Shown here in pieces: positions 43,157 to 53,656 of a stretch of 64,000 nucleotides of DNA. Location: NCBI GenBank assembly GCA_944321895.1, contig CALUNA010000007.1:55506-119505 (forward strand), read 5' to 3'. A program made the translations under genes and the position numbers. The notes under the pieces are model-generated. The model ran no database searches and was not told the origin of the DNA. It worked only from the letters and a program-made list of their open reading frames with translations. The stretch is from an uncultured Bacteroidales bacterium. GTDB taxonomy: Bacteria; Bacteroidota; Bacteroidia; Bacteroidales; Paludibacteraceae. Position 1 is the first letter of the stretch. Every line of letters begins with the position of its first letter.

Positions 43157-45916
43157 TCATTTTACAAATTTCAACACCTTTGACCGTGAGTCATCCAAAG
43201 TAACCTTCAGCATATACATGCCATTCCCAAAGTTTTCCACAGGCAGGACCACATGTTGTTTACCGGCAGTCAAATCAAAACTGCCTGACCATACACACGA
43301 ACCTGTCAAAGCATATAAGGCGACAGTTGCCCTTTGCGGTGCGGCAAGTAAAACAGACAACACGTAAGCATCCGCTTGCCTGCACAAAGTACATTGGAAA
43401 CCGTCTGAAACGGTTTGTTGCACAGAAGTCTGCGTTTGCATTTCCACCGTAATGTAGTCTGAAGGATCCGTATAGCCATCGTTGGTCAATGCCTTGACAC
43501 GGACATAATAGACACCGGCTTCCAAATCATCAAAAACAGCACAGTATGTATATGCATCCGTATTTTTCAGTTGTGTGTTACGAGGCGGGAAAGTGTTCAG
43601 CGAAGACAATTCAGCACGGAATGCCAACGCGTTTTGCTTTTGCCAACATATTTCCAGACTGCTACCCTGCACAACAGAATTGTCCGCCGGAGAAATAATC
43701 TGCGGCACGGGAATTTCAGCCGTCATGGTAGTAAACGCTGTTGTAGAGCTTATTGCCGTATAGTTTTCTGTCGTTACCGTAACACGTACATAATAGGTTG
43801 TTCCTGACAACAGTTTCTGGGACGGAACAACGGCAAACGCCTTGTCCGTTTCCTGCGTATAAACCAACCCGGAAGATTTGAAATCCGCACTGTTTGCGAT
43901 TTCCAAAAGATACGTGGCCGGCTGCAAGATGCTGTCCCAACGAATGACGGGTTCTGTCTCCACATTCGTAGCGCCATTAAGCGGATAGAGAATACCGAAC
44001 ATATTACTGGTACAACTAAAGGTTTCCGACCACGTATCCGGAGCATTGGCCCTGCGTGTACACACGCGCCAGTAATAAGTTACGCCATCCCGTAAATTTG
44101 TCTGCAAACCGGAAAAGAAACATGGTTCAACCGTTTCACGCGAACAAACCAACGATTCAAAATCAGGACTTTCGGATAACTGCCAGACATATCCATCAGC
44201 ACCATCCACCGCGCTCCAACGGAACACACACGGCATCAGGACTTCCATCTTGTCTTCCGGATAAAGCAAATCGGCTGACTCGGCAACTTCAGCGGCCATG
44301 CCCAAAACTGCCGGTGCGGACTCATTGCCATAACGGTCCACCACGGAGACGGCATAAGTCATACCGGCCGGCAATTCCGTTTTCAGCTCATATACATTTT
44401 CATAAACGACATCCGACAAATAACGCGAGCTGGCAAAACAACCCGGCTGTCCGATACTGTCAATGGGAACCATGTATATGGCATAGCGTACATTTGTATC
44501 ATCAGATTGCCAAGACAAGCCACCGCCTTCATCCGCCAGATTCGTTACCGGTGAAGGCAAAACCGTTTCTTTCCAGCCTATCGCCGGCGTCAAAGCGTTC
44601 TCGGTAAACACATGATTCCTCAAATAAGCTACAAATCCGTCGGTATTGACAACTTTTGAATTTGAATAAAACACACTTCCGGGAGCACCGTTCAAATCGT
44701 CCGCACGATTGCATGCCACCTGTGCACCAATTTCTGTCCCGTAAAACCGGGTTGTCATACGTTTCTGGGGTTTGTCCTGATTATCCAGCAAGGCACATTG
44801 CTCTATGCCGGACAATGCAGAAACGGCAACACGCTCATCTGCCACCGCCATATTCTCGGGCAAGCCACCCGCTGTCATAGCGGACAAGGAATGGCTCGAA
44901 TAAAAATGTTTTCCAAATTTGTTGGCTACGCCCGACCACCATGTGCATAAACCCGCATAATCATTGGCGGAACCTATGGTCCAATAAATCTGCGGTGAGA
45001 TATAATCAATTGTACCTTCACTCAGCCATGCCAAAGGGTCGGAATAAATGCCATTATATTGCCAGTCGGAACCCGGCGAAGGAGAAACACCGTATTTGGC
45101 AGCCACACTTGCATCCGAAGCAGCCACACCCGCCGGGCTGATACCAAACTTGACATAAGGCTTCAATGCTTGGATCGTATCGTAAACACTTCTGACCATT
45201 TTGTTTACGTTCTGCCGGCGCCAGTCGGCACGCGACAAACTATCTGGATTGTACAACTCATATTGCGTTTGGTCAGATTCATCATCCGTCCCGCCATTGA
45301 TATAGAAATAGTCGTCAAAGACAATCCCATCGACATCATAGTCATGGACAATCTCCGCCACAATGTCAGTTATGCGCTGGATAACCTCAGGCACACCCGG
45401 ATTCAGGATTTTTTCATAAGCATTTTTCGGATTCGCCATTAACCAATCGGGATGTGTATTGGAATAATCCGTTGCCAAATTTCCATGTGTACCCGAAGAA
45501 GTTGAATAACGATAAGGATTCACCCAGGCATGCAATTCAAGACCTCGCCGATGTGCTTCGGTCACGGCATAAGCCAACGGGTCATAGCCCGGATCTTCAC
45601 CACGTGTGTTGGTCAGAAAGCTACTCCAAGGCTCATACGATGATTTATACATGGCATCCGACATGCTGCGCACCTGGAAAAAAACCGCATTCATGCCGGC
45701 CGCTTTCAAGGAATCAAAAATTGCTACCAGCTCTTGTTTCTGCTTGGCGATATTCGCTTCACGAACACTTCCTGTGCCTGTTATCACGGTTTCCGGCCAA
45801 TCATTCCGCCACACCGTAACCACCCACGAAGCCCGAAATTCACGTTTAGGAGACAATGCCCAAACTTGCATCAAGCTTGCCAGAAAAAAACACCCTATCC
45901 AAAAACAACGTTTCAT
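43157..45916 (-). CDS. Secreted GHL10 (DUF187) family glycosyl hydrolase with T9SS-type end
   Basis: The 919-residue protein has a signal peptide (MKRCFWIGCFFLASLMQVWA) and a GHL10 barrel (about 25-400): EFRASWVVTVWRNDWP, GMNAVFFQVRSMSDAMY, ELHAWVNPYR, DGIVFDDYFY, VKFGISPAGV and DYISPQIYW. FN3-type modules follow (about 440-830), then a sorting-type C-terminus (NGMYMLKVTLDDSRSKVLKFVK). The best-known bacterial relative, E. coli DigH/YddW, cleaves peptidoglycan glycans that have lost their stem peptides. An amidase product as substrate would fit the neighbouring zinc amidase. The start at 45916 avoids overlap with the upstream lipoprotein. Confidence 0.87.
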   Translation of the reverse strand: MKRCFWIGCFFLASLMQVWALSPKREFRASWVVTVWRNDWPETVITGTGSVREANIAKQKQELVAIFDSLKAAGMNAVFFQVRSMSDAMYKSSYEPWSSFLTNTRGEDPGYDPLAYAVTEAHRRGLELHAWVNPYRYSTSSGTHGNLATDYSNTHPDWLMANPKNAYEKILNPGVPEVIQRITDIVAEIVHDYDVDGIVFDDYFYINGGTDDESDQTQYELYNPDSLSRADWRRQNVNKMVRSVYDTIQALKPYVKFGISPAGVAASDASVAAKYGVSPSPGSDWQYNGIYSDPLAWLSEGTIDYISPQIYWTIGSANDYAGLCTWWSGVANKFGKHFYSSHSLSAMTAGGLPENMAVADERVAVSALSGIEQCALLDNQDKPQKRMTTRFYGTEIGAQVACNRADDLNGAPGSVFYSNSKVVNTDGFVAYLRNHVFTENALTPAIGWKETVLPSPVTNLADEGGGLSWQSDDTNVRYAIYMVPIDSIGQPGCFASSRYLSDVVYENVYELKTELPAGMTYAVSVVDRYGNESAPAVLGMAAEVAESADLLYPEDKMEVLMPCVFRWSAVDGADGYVWQLSESPDFESLVCSRETVEPCFFSGLQTNLRDGVTYYWRVCTRRANAPDTWSETFSCTSNMFGILYPLNGATNVETEPVIRWDSILQPATYLLEIANSADFKSSGLVYTQETDKAFAVVPSQKLLSGTTYYVRVTVTTENYTAISSTTAFTTMTAEIPVPQIISPADNSVVQGSSLEICWQKQNALAFRAELSSLNTFPPRNTQLKNTDAYTYCAVFDDLEAGVYYVRVKALTNDGYTDPSDYITVEMQTQTSVQQTVSDGFQCTLCRQADAYVLSVLLAAPQRATVALYALTGSCVWSGSFDLTAGKQHVVLPVENFGNGMYMLKVTLDDSRSKVLKFVK

Positions 45917-45942
45917 ATATCCATATTTTACAAATCGACCTG

Positions 45943-47613
45943 TCAAAACAATTTGGAGAGCGTCATGTTCACCGCCACCCCATATACATCAACACCTTCC
46001 AAAACATATTCTATATTGCCGGAAGCCGGATTGTAACGCATCAAACCGGATTTGACACTTGCATCACCGGAACGATAACCGAAATACACACTGCCATCCG
46101 ATTCGTCCAATGCCATCTGGCATACACCGATAAACTCACCACTCGAACCTTCGCCCACACCAGGTGTTGTTATTGGTACAATGCTGGTTCCATCGGCCAT
46201 TGTCAGTTTGTAAGGGGCCAAATTGCCTTTCGTTGCACCTATGGCATCCAACTGGGCCAACGTGCAACGATACAAACCTTCATAACCCGTATCGTAAATG
46301 GAAAAATAAATCACTTGGTTTTTGGCATCCCAAACAAAAGACTTCACGGACATTCCACTCAAAGCAATTCCTGCATCAGGTGCTTTTTCACCGCCAGTTG
46401 TCGGTTCAGACAAGATATCAGCATCTGTATAACGGTAAATGCCATAACCGTTATAGGTTTTACACTGATACCAAGTTCCGTTGATTTTGCCAAAGCAAGC
46501 ATTCATGGCACCATAACTCCAACCATTGTTGTAATAACCGAGCAAGGCATTCTGCACATAATAAGGATATTCCGTGCGGGAAAACACTTTGTTGCGATCG
46601 GTCAATTTGGCACGGGCTATACCGGTGTTACGATCGGAAAAATAAAGATAATCGCCCTCTGCATATCCATAGAACGGGTCATCGAATGCCGTGCCGGAAT
46701 TGGCAAGCATGGTTTCCACCTTGGATCCATCCTTGGCTACTACCGTAATTTTACCATCTCCCAGATTTCCTGCCTGATCATCGACATACGTAAACTGTTT
46801 ACCGCAATCCAACACATACAAGGAACTGTCCTTGAATACGAGGTTCAACGCATGCTGGCCAGAAGAAATGCCCAAATCAAAAGGCGTAATTTCCATGTTA
46901 TCTGGTTTGTCGTTCACCAGCTTATAGGCCATCAAATTGCCACCCTTAACCGCATAATACAAAGTAGGTACTGCCTTGTTATAGGCTACCGGTACTTTCA
47001 GAGAGCCTTCTTCCAATGAACGGCCGCCCAATTTCACCTGCAGGCGGACTGTTTGAGAGCCGACATTGCCGAAACGGACCTTGCCCGGATTTTCACCAGC
47101 ATATTCCGTCAAGGTTTCCCCTGCTTCATCAACCGTCCCTACAGGAAAGGTCCACAAATATTCTACTGAAAGATTTTCCGGATTCGGAACTTCCACATCA
47201 AATTCCACCGCAGAAGTCAAAACTTCACAAATGCCACCTTCAATCGATTTGATGGACAGAATCGGGACTATGTCATAAATCATGATTGGCTCTGTACAAT
47301 TTTGTGAGCCGGCAACCGTCAGTTTTACGGCATACGTGCCCGCCTCCGCATATTTATGCGTCACGACTTCGCCTGTTGCCGTTGCCCCGTCACCAAAATC
47401 CCATTGGCATATACCTTCCAAGGCAGAAATACTTGTGAAACGTATGGTCGCGCCAGTATAATAATCCAACGTGTAAACAGAGTCGGCCACTTCATATATG
47501 AATTTCACGGCAGCCGATGGCAATTCCTCGACTTGCGGTTCATTGTCGATACACCCGATAAAGACTGTGCTGACAACGGACAAAAGCACATATTTGAAAA
47601 TCTTTTGCTTCAT
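45943..47613 (-). CDS. PKD-domain surface lipoprotein
   Basis: The 556-residue protein has a lipoprotein signal with FIGC (Cys21). Two PKD/Ig-like domains follow, the first with the signature CQWDFGDGATATGEVVTHKY (about 90-110). A long propeller-like region contains KVFSRTEYPYYVQNALLG and several Asp-rich turns. It stands where SusE/SusF-like accessory glycan-binding lipoproteins stand in polysaccharide utilization loci, so it probably holds the substrate at the outer membrane. It is separated by 11 bp from the next lipoprotein gene upstream. Confidence 0.8.
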   Translation of the reverse strand: MKQKIFKYVLLSVVSTVFIGCIDNEPQVEELPSAAVKFIYEVADSVYTLDYYTGATIRFTSISALEGICQWDFGDGATATGEVVTHKYAEAGTYAVKLTVAGSQNCTEPIMIYDIVPILSIKSIEGGICEVLTSAVEFDVEVPNPENLSVEYLWTFPVGTVDEAGETLTEYAGENPGKVRFGNVGSQTVRLQVKLGGRSLEEGSLKVPVAYNKAVPTLYYAVKGGNLMAYKLVNDKPDNMEITPFDLGISSGQHALNLVFKDSSLYVLDCGKQFTYVDDQAGNLGDGKITVVAKDGSKVETMLANSGTAFDDPFYGYAEGDYLYFSDRNTGIARAKLTDRNKVFSRTEYPYYVQNALLGYYNNGWSYGAMNACFGKINGTWYQCKTYNGYGIYRYTDADILSEPTTGGEKAPDAGIALSGMSVKSFVWDAKNQVIYFSIYDTGYEGLYRCTLAQLDAIGATKGNLAPYKLTMADGTSIVPITTPGVGEGSSGEFIGVCQMALDESDGSVYFGYRSGDASVKSGLMRYNPASGNIEYVLEGVDVYGVAVNMTLSKLF

Positions 47614-47624
47614 ATTCTCCGATT

Positions 47625-48488
47625 TTAATTGATACTTATCTCTTTCATTATCGTAGTCCCATAAACCCCGCGCGTATCATAGACACGCAACACAGCCTCC
47701 AATCCATAAGAACGCTTATACTCTATGTCATAAACTCCGGTCGATGTATTGAAAATCAAATCATAAAAAGAGATTTTTTCATACATTTTCCGGATATCTT
47801 CCGGCACAGGGGTCTCACCGGCTTCATTTTTCGGGAAATGATAGGTATAAACATTTTCCCCCGCATTTTCATCCAGAGTTGAATCGGTGTACTGTTTGAA
47901 ATCTTCCAACAATTCCAGCCCTAAGAACATTTTCTGAAAATCATCGAACTGCATCAACGTATAGAGGCTGTCCTTGAAATGCTGCATGTATTCCTGCCCG
48001 AAATAACGTTCCGCCAAAGTGGTATCCATGATTGCCGGCTTGCTCCACGAATAAGCGCTCAACGTATAACTTACAGGGAACGTGCTTTCAAAACAATAGG
48101 CATGAAGTGAATCATTCCAAGCCGCCAGTTCATGTGGGTATTCCTTGATTTTCTGGGAAATCCGTTTTTCTTCTGTTACAGATGAGCTGATATCGTACGT
48201 AAAAGTGGTTACCCACGGACATGAAACATTTTTCTCCAAGCTTTCTTCTATTTTATACCAAACTTCCGAATGGTCGATTTCCGAAACCGTCGAATAATAC
48301 TGGGCAGTAAATGACACATCCGCGCCAGCATTCACCATCGAACTGCCGATTTCCCAATAAGCTTGCGGTCCTATATCGCCAGTCATGGTATTTTCATCAA
48401 ACAAATCATGTTTCTCACAAGAAAACAGACCCAGCATAAGCAAGCTACCAAAAACTACCGCCGCTATCTTATTCAATGAATTTTTCAT
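47625..48488 (-). CDS. Outer-membrane lipoprotein of unknown family
   Basis: The 287-residue protein has a lipoprotein signal ending MLGLFSC (Cys24) and a mature part without a family I recognise, rich in aromatic residues (PQAYWEIGSSMV, ISQKIKEYPHELAAWND). Its place directly downstream of susD (27 bp) and upstream of the PKD lipoprotein marks it as an accessory binding protein of this locus. It is moderately acidic and predicted to be mixed helix and strand. Confidence 0.7.
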   Translation of the reverse strand: MKNSLNKIAAVVFGSLLMLGLFSCEKHDLFDENTMTGDIGPQAYWEIGSSMVNAGADVSFTAQYYSTVSEIDHSEVWYKIEESLEKNVSCPWVTTFTYDISSSVTEEKRISQKIKEYPHELAAWNDSLHAYCFESTFPVSYTLSAYSWSKPAIMDTTLAERYFGQEYMQHFKDSLYTLMQFDDFQKMFLGLELLEDFKQYTDSTLDENAGENVYTYHFPKNEAGETPVPEDIRKMYEKISFYDLIFNTSTGVYDIEYKRSYGLEAVLRVYDTRGVYGTTIMKEISIN

Positions 48489-48515
48489 ATATCCATCTAT
48501 TTTACAGTTACTACC

Positions 48516-50276
48516 CTATTTCCACTCCGTCGGATCACTGCACACAGCTTTGCCCGATGTATTGTACGCCCATATCATACGCTTTTTCAGCCATTCATGG
48601 TTCTTGTACGCGCCCAAACGCTCCAATTCCGCACGGTTATATTTGTCTTCCGTTTCCGGATCATAGTTCAACCGGTTCACCCATGCGTTCGGTGACAGTT
48701 CTGCATTGATTCCGTATGCATCCGCCTGACACCAATACGGCTCATACAAATTATACGGACGGCGCAGGGAATATTCCATGGTGAAATTCTCCACCTTGTA
48801 ACCCGTACTCGAGCCGTCATGGCATGTCGTAACCGTATAAACAGGCACACCATCATACAGAATACCGTTCGTTTTGCTGCTGTAATTGTAACGGCGCACA
48901 TCCGTCCACAACTCCGGCTGCAAATACATGGCAACAAATTTTTGCTGCATCAAATCGGAAATGCTGAATGTGGCAGCACCAGGCAATCGCACCTCAAAGA
49001 AGCGTTCATAACGGGTCAAAGCTGTACCGCTCAAGTCAGATTCCCGGATACCATAACGTTCCATGCTGCGCAAAACTGCCTGCTTGGTCGTTTCATAAGC
49101 AGCAGCCTTGTCTCCTCCCCAATATTGGGCTTCTGCCTTGATAAACAACAATTCCTCATCCGTTATCAAAGCGATATAACCAGTATTGGATGTATAAGGA
49201 TTATTACCTTCCGACGCGAACAAATCCGGATAATAGGTTATTTTCATGGAGGCATCCATGCCTATGTTACTTTCCAACCAACGTATGGCATCCGAACCGG
49301 AGGAACCACTTTCACGGGGCGTCATCATTTTTTCCGCACGTGGGTCAAGGGCATATCGCCGGTTAGTCGTTTTACGCTCGTATCCGCCCAATAATGCGTA
49401 ACCGAAAAATGTGGTTGGAATGGAGGTCGCCAAACGGTTTGCACGACTTTCCCAGGAATTTATGGCCGGAGCGTATGGCCCCCAAGGACAATTTTGTTCG
49501 CCTGTGCCACCATCATAATGGTACAACGGTTCCTGCCAGTTCGGATCCTCCAGAACCTCATCGACCAGTTGGACAATATGCGAACAAACTGCCGACGTAT
49601 TTTCCCAATTGGGCAATTTGCGTAACCAAAGCCGCGCCCGCAGGGCTTTCGTGTATAATTCCCATTTTTTCAAATCGCCTGCATAAATACGATCCATTTT
49701 CTGTGAAATAGGGATATTGTCCGCATTTTCCGTCCATGATTTATCCTCATACAATGCAATCAACTCATCCGCTTCCTGGAACATCCAATCATAGATGGAT
49801 TCCTGCGTGTCATATGTCGGGGAAGTTGTCGTATAAGCATTCGAACGCGGCATATCACCAAACACATCGGTTGTCAGCATAGTGGACTGTAACATAATCG
49901 TACGCCCAATCAAGATGAAGTTCCGGGAGTTGATTTCTTCTGCCGCCGCATACATTTCATTGATGTTGGCCCCCAAATCGTAAAAATGACGCCGCCACTG
50001 TGGATGGCGGTTCATGGAAAGGAATTCCCAACCGGCACTATACGCATATACACCGGTCTGGCTTTTCTCGCCGGTCGTCAGTGCCTGCGCCAAATAAGCA
50101 CCATATTCCGCATGGTCATAGTTGATTTGCGATGCATAAAAACAAGCTGTCGGCAACAACTGGTCCACTGTTACGGAGGTTGCACTGTCCTTGCTGGTAT
50201 TGACATCCAGAAAGTCTTCGCAGGCTACGAAGCCGGCGGCAACCATGATCACAAAAATATATCGTATCGTTCTCAT
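48516..50276 (-). CDS. SusD/RagB family substrate-binding lipoprotein
   Basis: The 586-residue protein has a lipobox GFVAC (Cys19) followed by EDFLDVNTSKDSATSV, the typical SusD start. It also has TPR-like helices with DLGANINEMYAAAEE, MLTTDVFGDMPRSNAY, and the C-terminal LMQQKFVAMYLQPELWTDVRRYNY. It sits on the outer-membrane surface as the lid of the SusC channel and binds the glycan or peptide cargo. It lies 30 bp after susC. The ligand is not shown by sequence; the surrounding enzymes suggest a cell-wall glycan. Confidence 0.92.
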   Translation of the reverse strand: MRTIRYIFVIMVAAGFVACEDFLDVNTSKDSATSVTVDQLLPTACFYASQINYDHAEYGAYLAQALTTGEKSQTGVYAYSAGWEFLSMNRHPQWRRHFYDLGANINEMYAAAEEINSRNFILIGRTIMLQSTMLTTDVFGDMPRSNAYTTTSPTYDTQESIYDWMFQEADELIALYEDKSWTENADNIPISQKMDRIYAGDLKKWELYTKALRARLWLRKLPNWENTSAVCSHIVQLVDEVLEDPNWQEPLYHYDGGTGEQNCPWGPYAPAINSWESRANRLATSIPTTFFGYALLGGYERKTTNRRYALDPRAEKMMTPRESGSSGSDAIRWLESNIGMDASMKITYYPDLFASEGNNPYTSNTGYIALITDEELLFIKAEAQYWGGDKAAAYETTKQAVLRSMERYGIRESDLSGTALTRYERFFEVRLPGAATFSISDLMQQKFVAMYLQPELWTDVRRYNYSSKTNGILYDGVPVYTVTTCHDGSSTGYKVENFTMEYSLRRPYNLYEPYWCQADAYGINAELSPNAWVNRLNYDPETEDKYNRAELERLGAYKNHEWLKKRMIWAYNTSGKAVCSDPTEWK

Positions 50277-50306
50277 ATTGGAAATAAATTTTTGTCCGAC
50301 CTATTC

Positions 50307-53300
50307 TTAAAATGTAACACTCAGCGTGCAGTTGATACCACGCGTACTTGGCACTGCATAGTTGTCTATTCCGGCCGAGCCCGTTCCTCCCGCGCTTGCG
50401 CTCGCATTGCACATCGGATCGGATCCGGTGTACTTGGTCAGCAGGAACAGGTTGTTTCCGGTCAATGACAAACGCAATCCTTGCAGCACTTTTCTCTTCA
50501 ACAAATGGGAAAAATCATACGCCAGAGTCACATAACTCAAACGAATGTATGACCCGTCTTCCACAAAATTCGAACTGACATTATAGAAGTAATTCGTAAT
50601 TGTCTGGTAGTCAAGTTGAATGGGCGTTGTATTCGGAGCGTAGGTGCCATCATCCTGCAACACCACGCCTTCCACCACAACCTGCCGTCCGCGATATTTT
50701 TCCAATATGGCACTCTGGCCGTTTGAAATCAGTCCGCGTCCGGTAACATTCACAACATCGCCACCCAGCCGGCCATCAAACATGAAGGAGAGCGACCAGC
50801 CCTTATAACGGAGCATGTTGGTCAGACCAGCCTGAAACAAAGGTTCACGGTTTCCTATGAGTTTGTTTTTATTTGTGTCTATCTGCGGATAACCATCAGC
50901 CGTGCATATAATCTGCCCGTCATCTGTGCGCAGATAGTCTTTTCCAGATATGGCCGTCGTCGAAGCGCCCAAATAGGCCGATGTGTAAATGTCACCATAC
51001 TGATTTCCCGTTATTTCCGCAACATCTTCCGGCAAGCTGACCACCGTTCCCCTGTTAAGTCCGAAGTTCAGCGAGGCCGTCCATGCAAACGCATCCCGAT
51101 TCATAATGTCCTGCTCCAATGTAAATTCCACGCCATGGTTCCGGACAGCACCTTCATTGCGCGTCTGCAAAATATAGCCGGACGATGGCGAGACACGCAC
51201 CGTCACAATCTGATTGTCTACCTTGGTGGAATAATAGGCAATATCAAGGCGTGTCTTGTTGTTGAAGAAGCGCAAGTCCGCACCAATCTCCCATGAGTAG
51301 GACATTTCCGGCATCAACTCCTTGCTTGCCGATGACAATGTCGGGTCTATTCCGTAGCCGCCATCCGGATAGGTAGCAAATTGTTTGAAACGGCGGTCAT
51401 ACAAATAAGCCGGTGCATCCTTGCCGACAACGGCATAATTACCACGCAATTTTCCGTAACTGAATACGTCGCCAGCTATGCCGAAAAGCTCGGAAAAGAG
51501 CAAGCCGCCGGTTATGGACGGATAGAAATACGGATTCTGCAGGATAGTGGACGACCAGTCCCAGCGTCCCGTCACACTCAAGGATGCCAATCCCTTGTAA
51601 TCTCCACGGATTTCGCCGAAATAGCCAAAAGTCCGCTTGCCGCTATGCTCAGCCGTGCGGTCGGTCAACTTAAGGTATTCACTGTTTGTATTGCTCAAAC
51701 TATATACGCCAGGAATTATGAAATCGCGCCCGGCATTCGACATGGAAAAGCCTTCCGATATCTTCATTTCTGTTCCGGCCAACAAATCGATGCTGAAATC
51801 AAGCGGTAATTCTATTTTATACGTAGCAATTGCCGAAGCCGTAAACAGTTGGCTCTTGCCTCCTCTCGTCTTATACAAGCCAAGAAGGTCCCAATTCATA
51901 TTGCTTATATCGTCGCTTGTCAGATAAGGCGATGTCGGATAGACATCACGCAAAATAGCCGTATATTCCTCATAAGCGGCCAAGGCTGCCGCATATTGGG
52001 CTTTTTCTTCGTCTGTTGCACCATCTCCCAAAGCGGCCGGCATTTTGCAAGACTGGTATACAACCGTATCATCCCAACGCGGCACTTGATAAGAATCAGT
52101 GGAAGTGGATTTCGTATCATAGCTGACACGGCCGGTTATCTCAAAGTTCTTGAACGGTTTCCAATTTATAGACCCATGCAGGATATTACGCAAAGCCTTG
52201 TTTTTTTCATAATCATTATAGCGTGAAAACAAGGGGCTTACCGGCGAATTATATTTGTTCACATCCGCATAATACAGAAAACGTGGATAACCATTCACAT
52301 TTTCATAATTGGTTATATCGTCCGTAATCGGCCAGTTGTACACACTTGACATGCCATCGGCGGCAAAGGTGCGTGAGGTTGTTTCCAATATATTGGCAGA
52401 AACGGTAACCGTCAACGACTTGACTGGCGTATAAGTCCCTTTCAGCATAACACCTATTTTATTCAGATAATCGTTAGGGACAATACCATCGTTTTTTGAA
52501 TATTGGGCAGAAGCATAGGCCTGGAACTTTTCACTGCCACCGGTCATGCTCACATCATATTTCTGATACAAGCCGTTTTGGAGGAAATTATTCACATTGT
52601 CATAAACAGTTTGGCCTTCAGCCAACAATGGTCCCCAGCCACCCATGGTCTTTTCTTTATAGAATCCCTGAGAACCAGGCATGTAACTCGTCTGTAATTG
52701 TGGTACACGGGTTGGCATATCATATTCAACACTCGCATTGGCCGTTACACTAACCTTACCAATCTCACCTTGTTTTGTCGTAATCATAATAACGCCGTTG
52801 GCGGCATCCTGTCCATACAAGGCAGCAGCGGCTGCACCTTTCAGCACTGTTATATTTTCTATATCATTCGGATTTATATCGGCAGCAGCCGAACCTCCCC
52901 CCGACAAAGGAATTCCGTCCAAAATAAACATAGGCTCGTTATTCTGGGACGGATTGATGGATGCAATACCACGCACAATAATTTGCGATTCCGAGTTGGG
53001 AGAACCGCTGGAATTGGTTACACTTATGCCGGCAATTTTGCCTTGCAACGAATTTACGAAATTAGCCGAACGGCTATCAGTAATCGCATCTCCATCCACA
53101 CTCTGGACAGCAAAATTCATTCGCTTCTTTTCCTGTTTGATACCCATGGCAGTAACAACAACCTCATCAATGGCAACTGCATCTGTTTTCAGTTGAATAT
53201 TATGGCGATCAGATGTTACCTTTATTTCCACAGGCTGCATACCCACATAACTAACCACCAGAGTTGCCCCTTCCGAAACGACAAGCGTATATACGCCATC

Positions 53301-53468
53301 CACATCCGTAATTGTGCCATTGGATGTCCCTTTTTCAAGAACGCTGGCTCCTATTACCGGCAAACCATCTTCAACAGACGTAACTAATCCGGATACACTA
53401 CGTTGTTGGGCAGACGAAACAAATGTTGCCACCATAACACCTATAACAAAAATTACTATTTTCTTCAT
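50307..53468 (-). CDS. SusC/RagA family TonB-linked outer-membrane transporter
   Basis: The 1053-residue protein has a signal peptide and a carboxypeptidase-D-like N-terminal domain (SVSGLVTSVEDGLPVIGASV to about 95). The SusC signature AIDEVVVTAMGIKQ, a plug domain (SLQGKIAGISVTN, IIVRGIASINPSQ, ENITVLKGAAAAALYG) and a 22-strand barrel ending STRGINCTLSVTF follow. With SusD it imports oligomers too large for porins, using TonB energy. It heads the minus-strand block. No ECF sigma/anti-sigma or hybrid two-component gene is present nearby. Confidence 0.95.
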   Translation of the reverse strand: MKKIVIFVIGVMVATFVSSAQQRSVSGLVTSVEDGLPVIGASVLEKGTSNGTITDVDGVYTLVVSEGATLVVSYVGMQPVEIKVTSDRHNIQLKTDAVAIDEVVVTAMGIKQEKKRMNFAVQSVDGDAITDSRSANFVNSLQGKIAGISVTNSSGSPNSESQIIVRGIASINPSQNNEPMFILDGIPLSGGGSAAADINPNDIENITVLKGAAAAALYGQDAANGVIMITTKQGEIGKVSVTANASVEYDMPTRVPQLQTSYMPGSQGFYKEKTMGGWGPLLAEGQTVYDNVNNFLQNGLYQKYDVSMTGGSEKFQAYASAQYSKNDGIVPNDYLNKIGVMLKGTYTPVKSLTVTVSANILETTSRTFAADGMSSVYNWPITDDITNYENVNGYPRFLYYADVNKYNSPVSPLFSRYNDYEKNKALRNILHGSINWKPFKNFEITGRVSYDTKSTSTDSYQVPRWDDTVVYQSCKMPAALGDGATDEEKAQYAAALAAYEEYTAILRDVYPTSPYLTSDDISNMNWDLLGLYKTRGGKSQLFTASAIATYKIELPLDFSIDLLAGTEMKISEGFSMSNAGRDFIIPGVYSLSNTNSEYLKLTDRTAEHSGKRTFGYFGEIRGDYKGLASLSVTGRWDWSSTILQNPYFYPSITGGLLFSELFGIAGDVFSYGKLRGNYAVVGKDAPAYLYDRRFKQFATYPDGGYGIDPTLSSASKELMPEMSYSWEIGADLRFFNNKTRLDIAYYSTKVDNQIVTVRVSPSSGYILQTRNEGAVRNHGVEFTLEQDIMNRDAFAWTASLNFGLNRGTVVSLPEDVAEITGNQYGDIYTSAYLGASTTAISGKDYLRTDDGQIICTADGYPQIDTNKNKLIGNREPLFQAGLTNMLRYKGWSLSFMFDGRLGGDVVNVTGRGLISNGQSAILEKYRGRQVVVEGVVLQDDGTYAPNTTPIQLDYQTITNYFYNVSSNFVEDGSYIRLSYVTLAYDFSHLLKRKVLQGLRLSLTGNNLFLLTKYTGSDPMCNASASAGGTGSAGIDNYAVPSTRGINCTLSVTF

Positions 53469-53618
53469 ACCACTCTATTTGTTGCTACAAGTTCTTCGAA
53501 TCAGAAAACCTGAACGGACAGGCACAAACAAGCAAAGCCACGAAAAGCTGAAAAACCCTTCGCGGCCTTGCATTCCCCCAAAACAAATTATGTAAAAATA
53601 TAAAACGCTGGCTAACTG

Positions 53619-53637
53619 GTGTGTGTGTGTGTGTGTG
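53619..53637. repeat. (GT)9 short tandem repeat upstream of susC
   Basis: Nine GT units plus a final G lie about 150 bp upstream of the susC start. Such tracts are prone to slippage during replication, so their length may vary between cells. Confidence 0.8.
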
Positions 53638-53639
53638 CT

Positions 53640-53656
53640 TATCAAATTATTTGATA
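53640..53656. promoter_or_regulatory. 17-bp palindrome beside the GT tract, possible operator
   Basis: TATCAAATTATTTGATA is a perfect inverted repeat (7-bp arms, TTA centre) in the susC upstream region. Its position suggests a regulator binding site for the susC block; no protein can be named. Confidence 0.5.
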
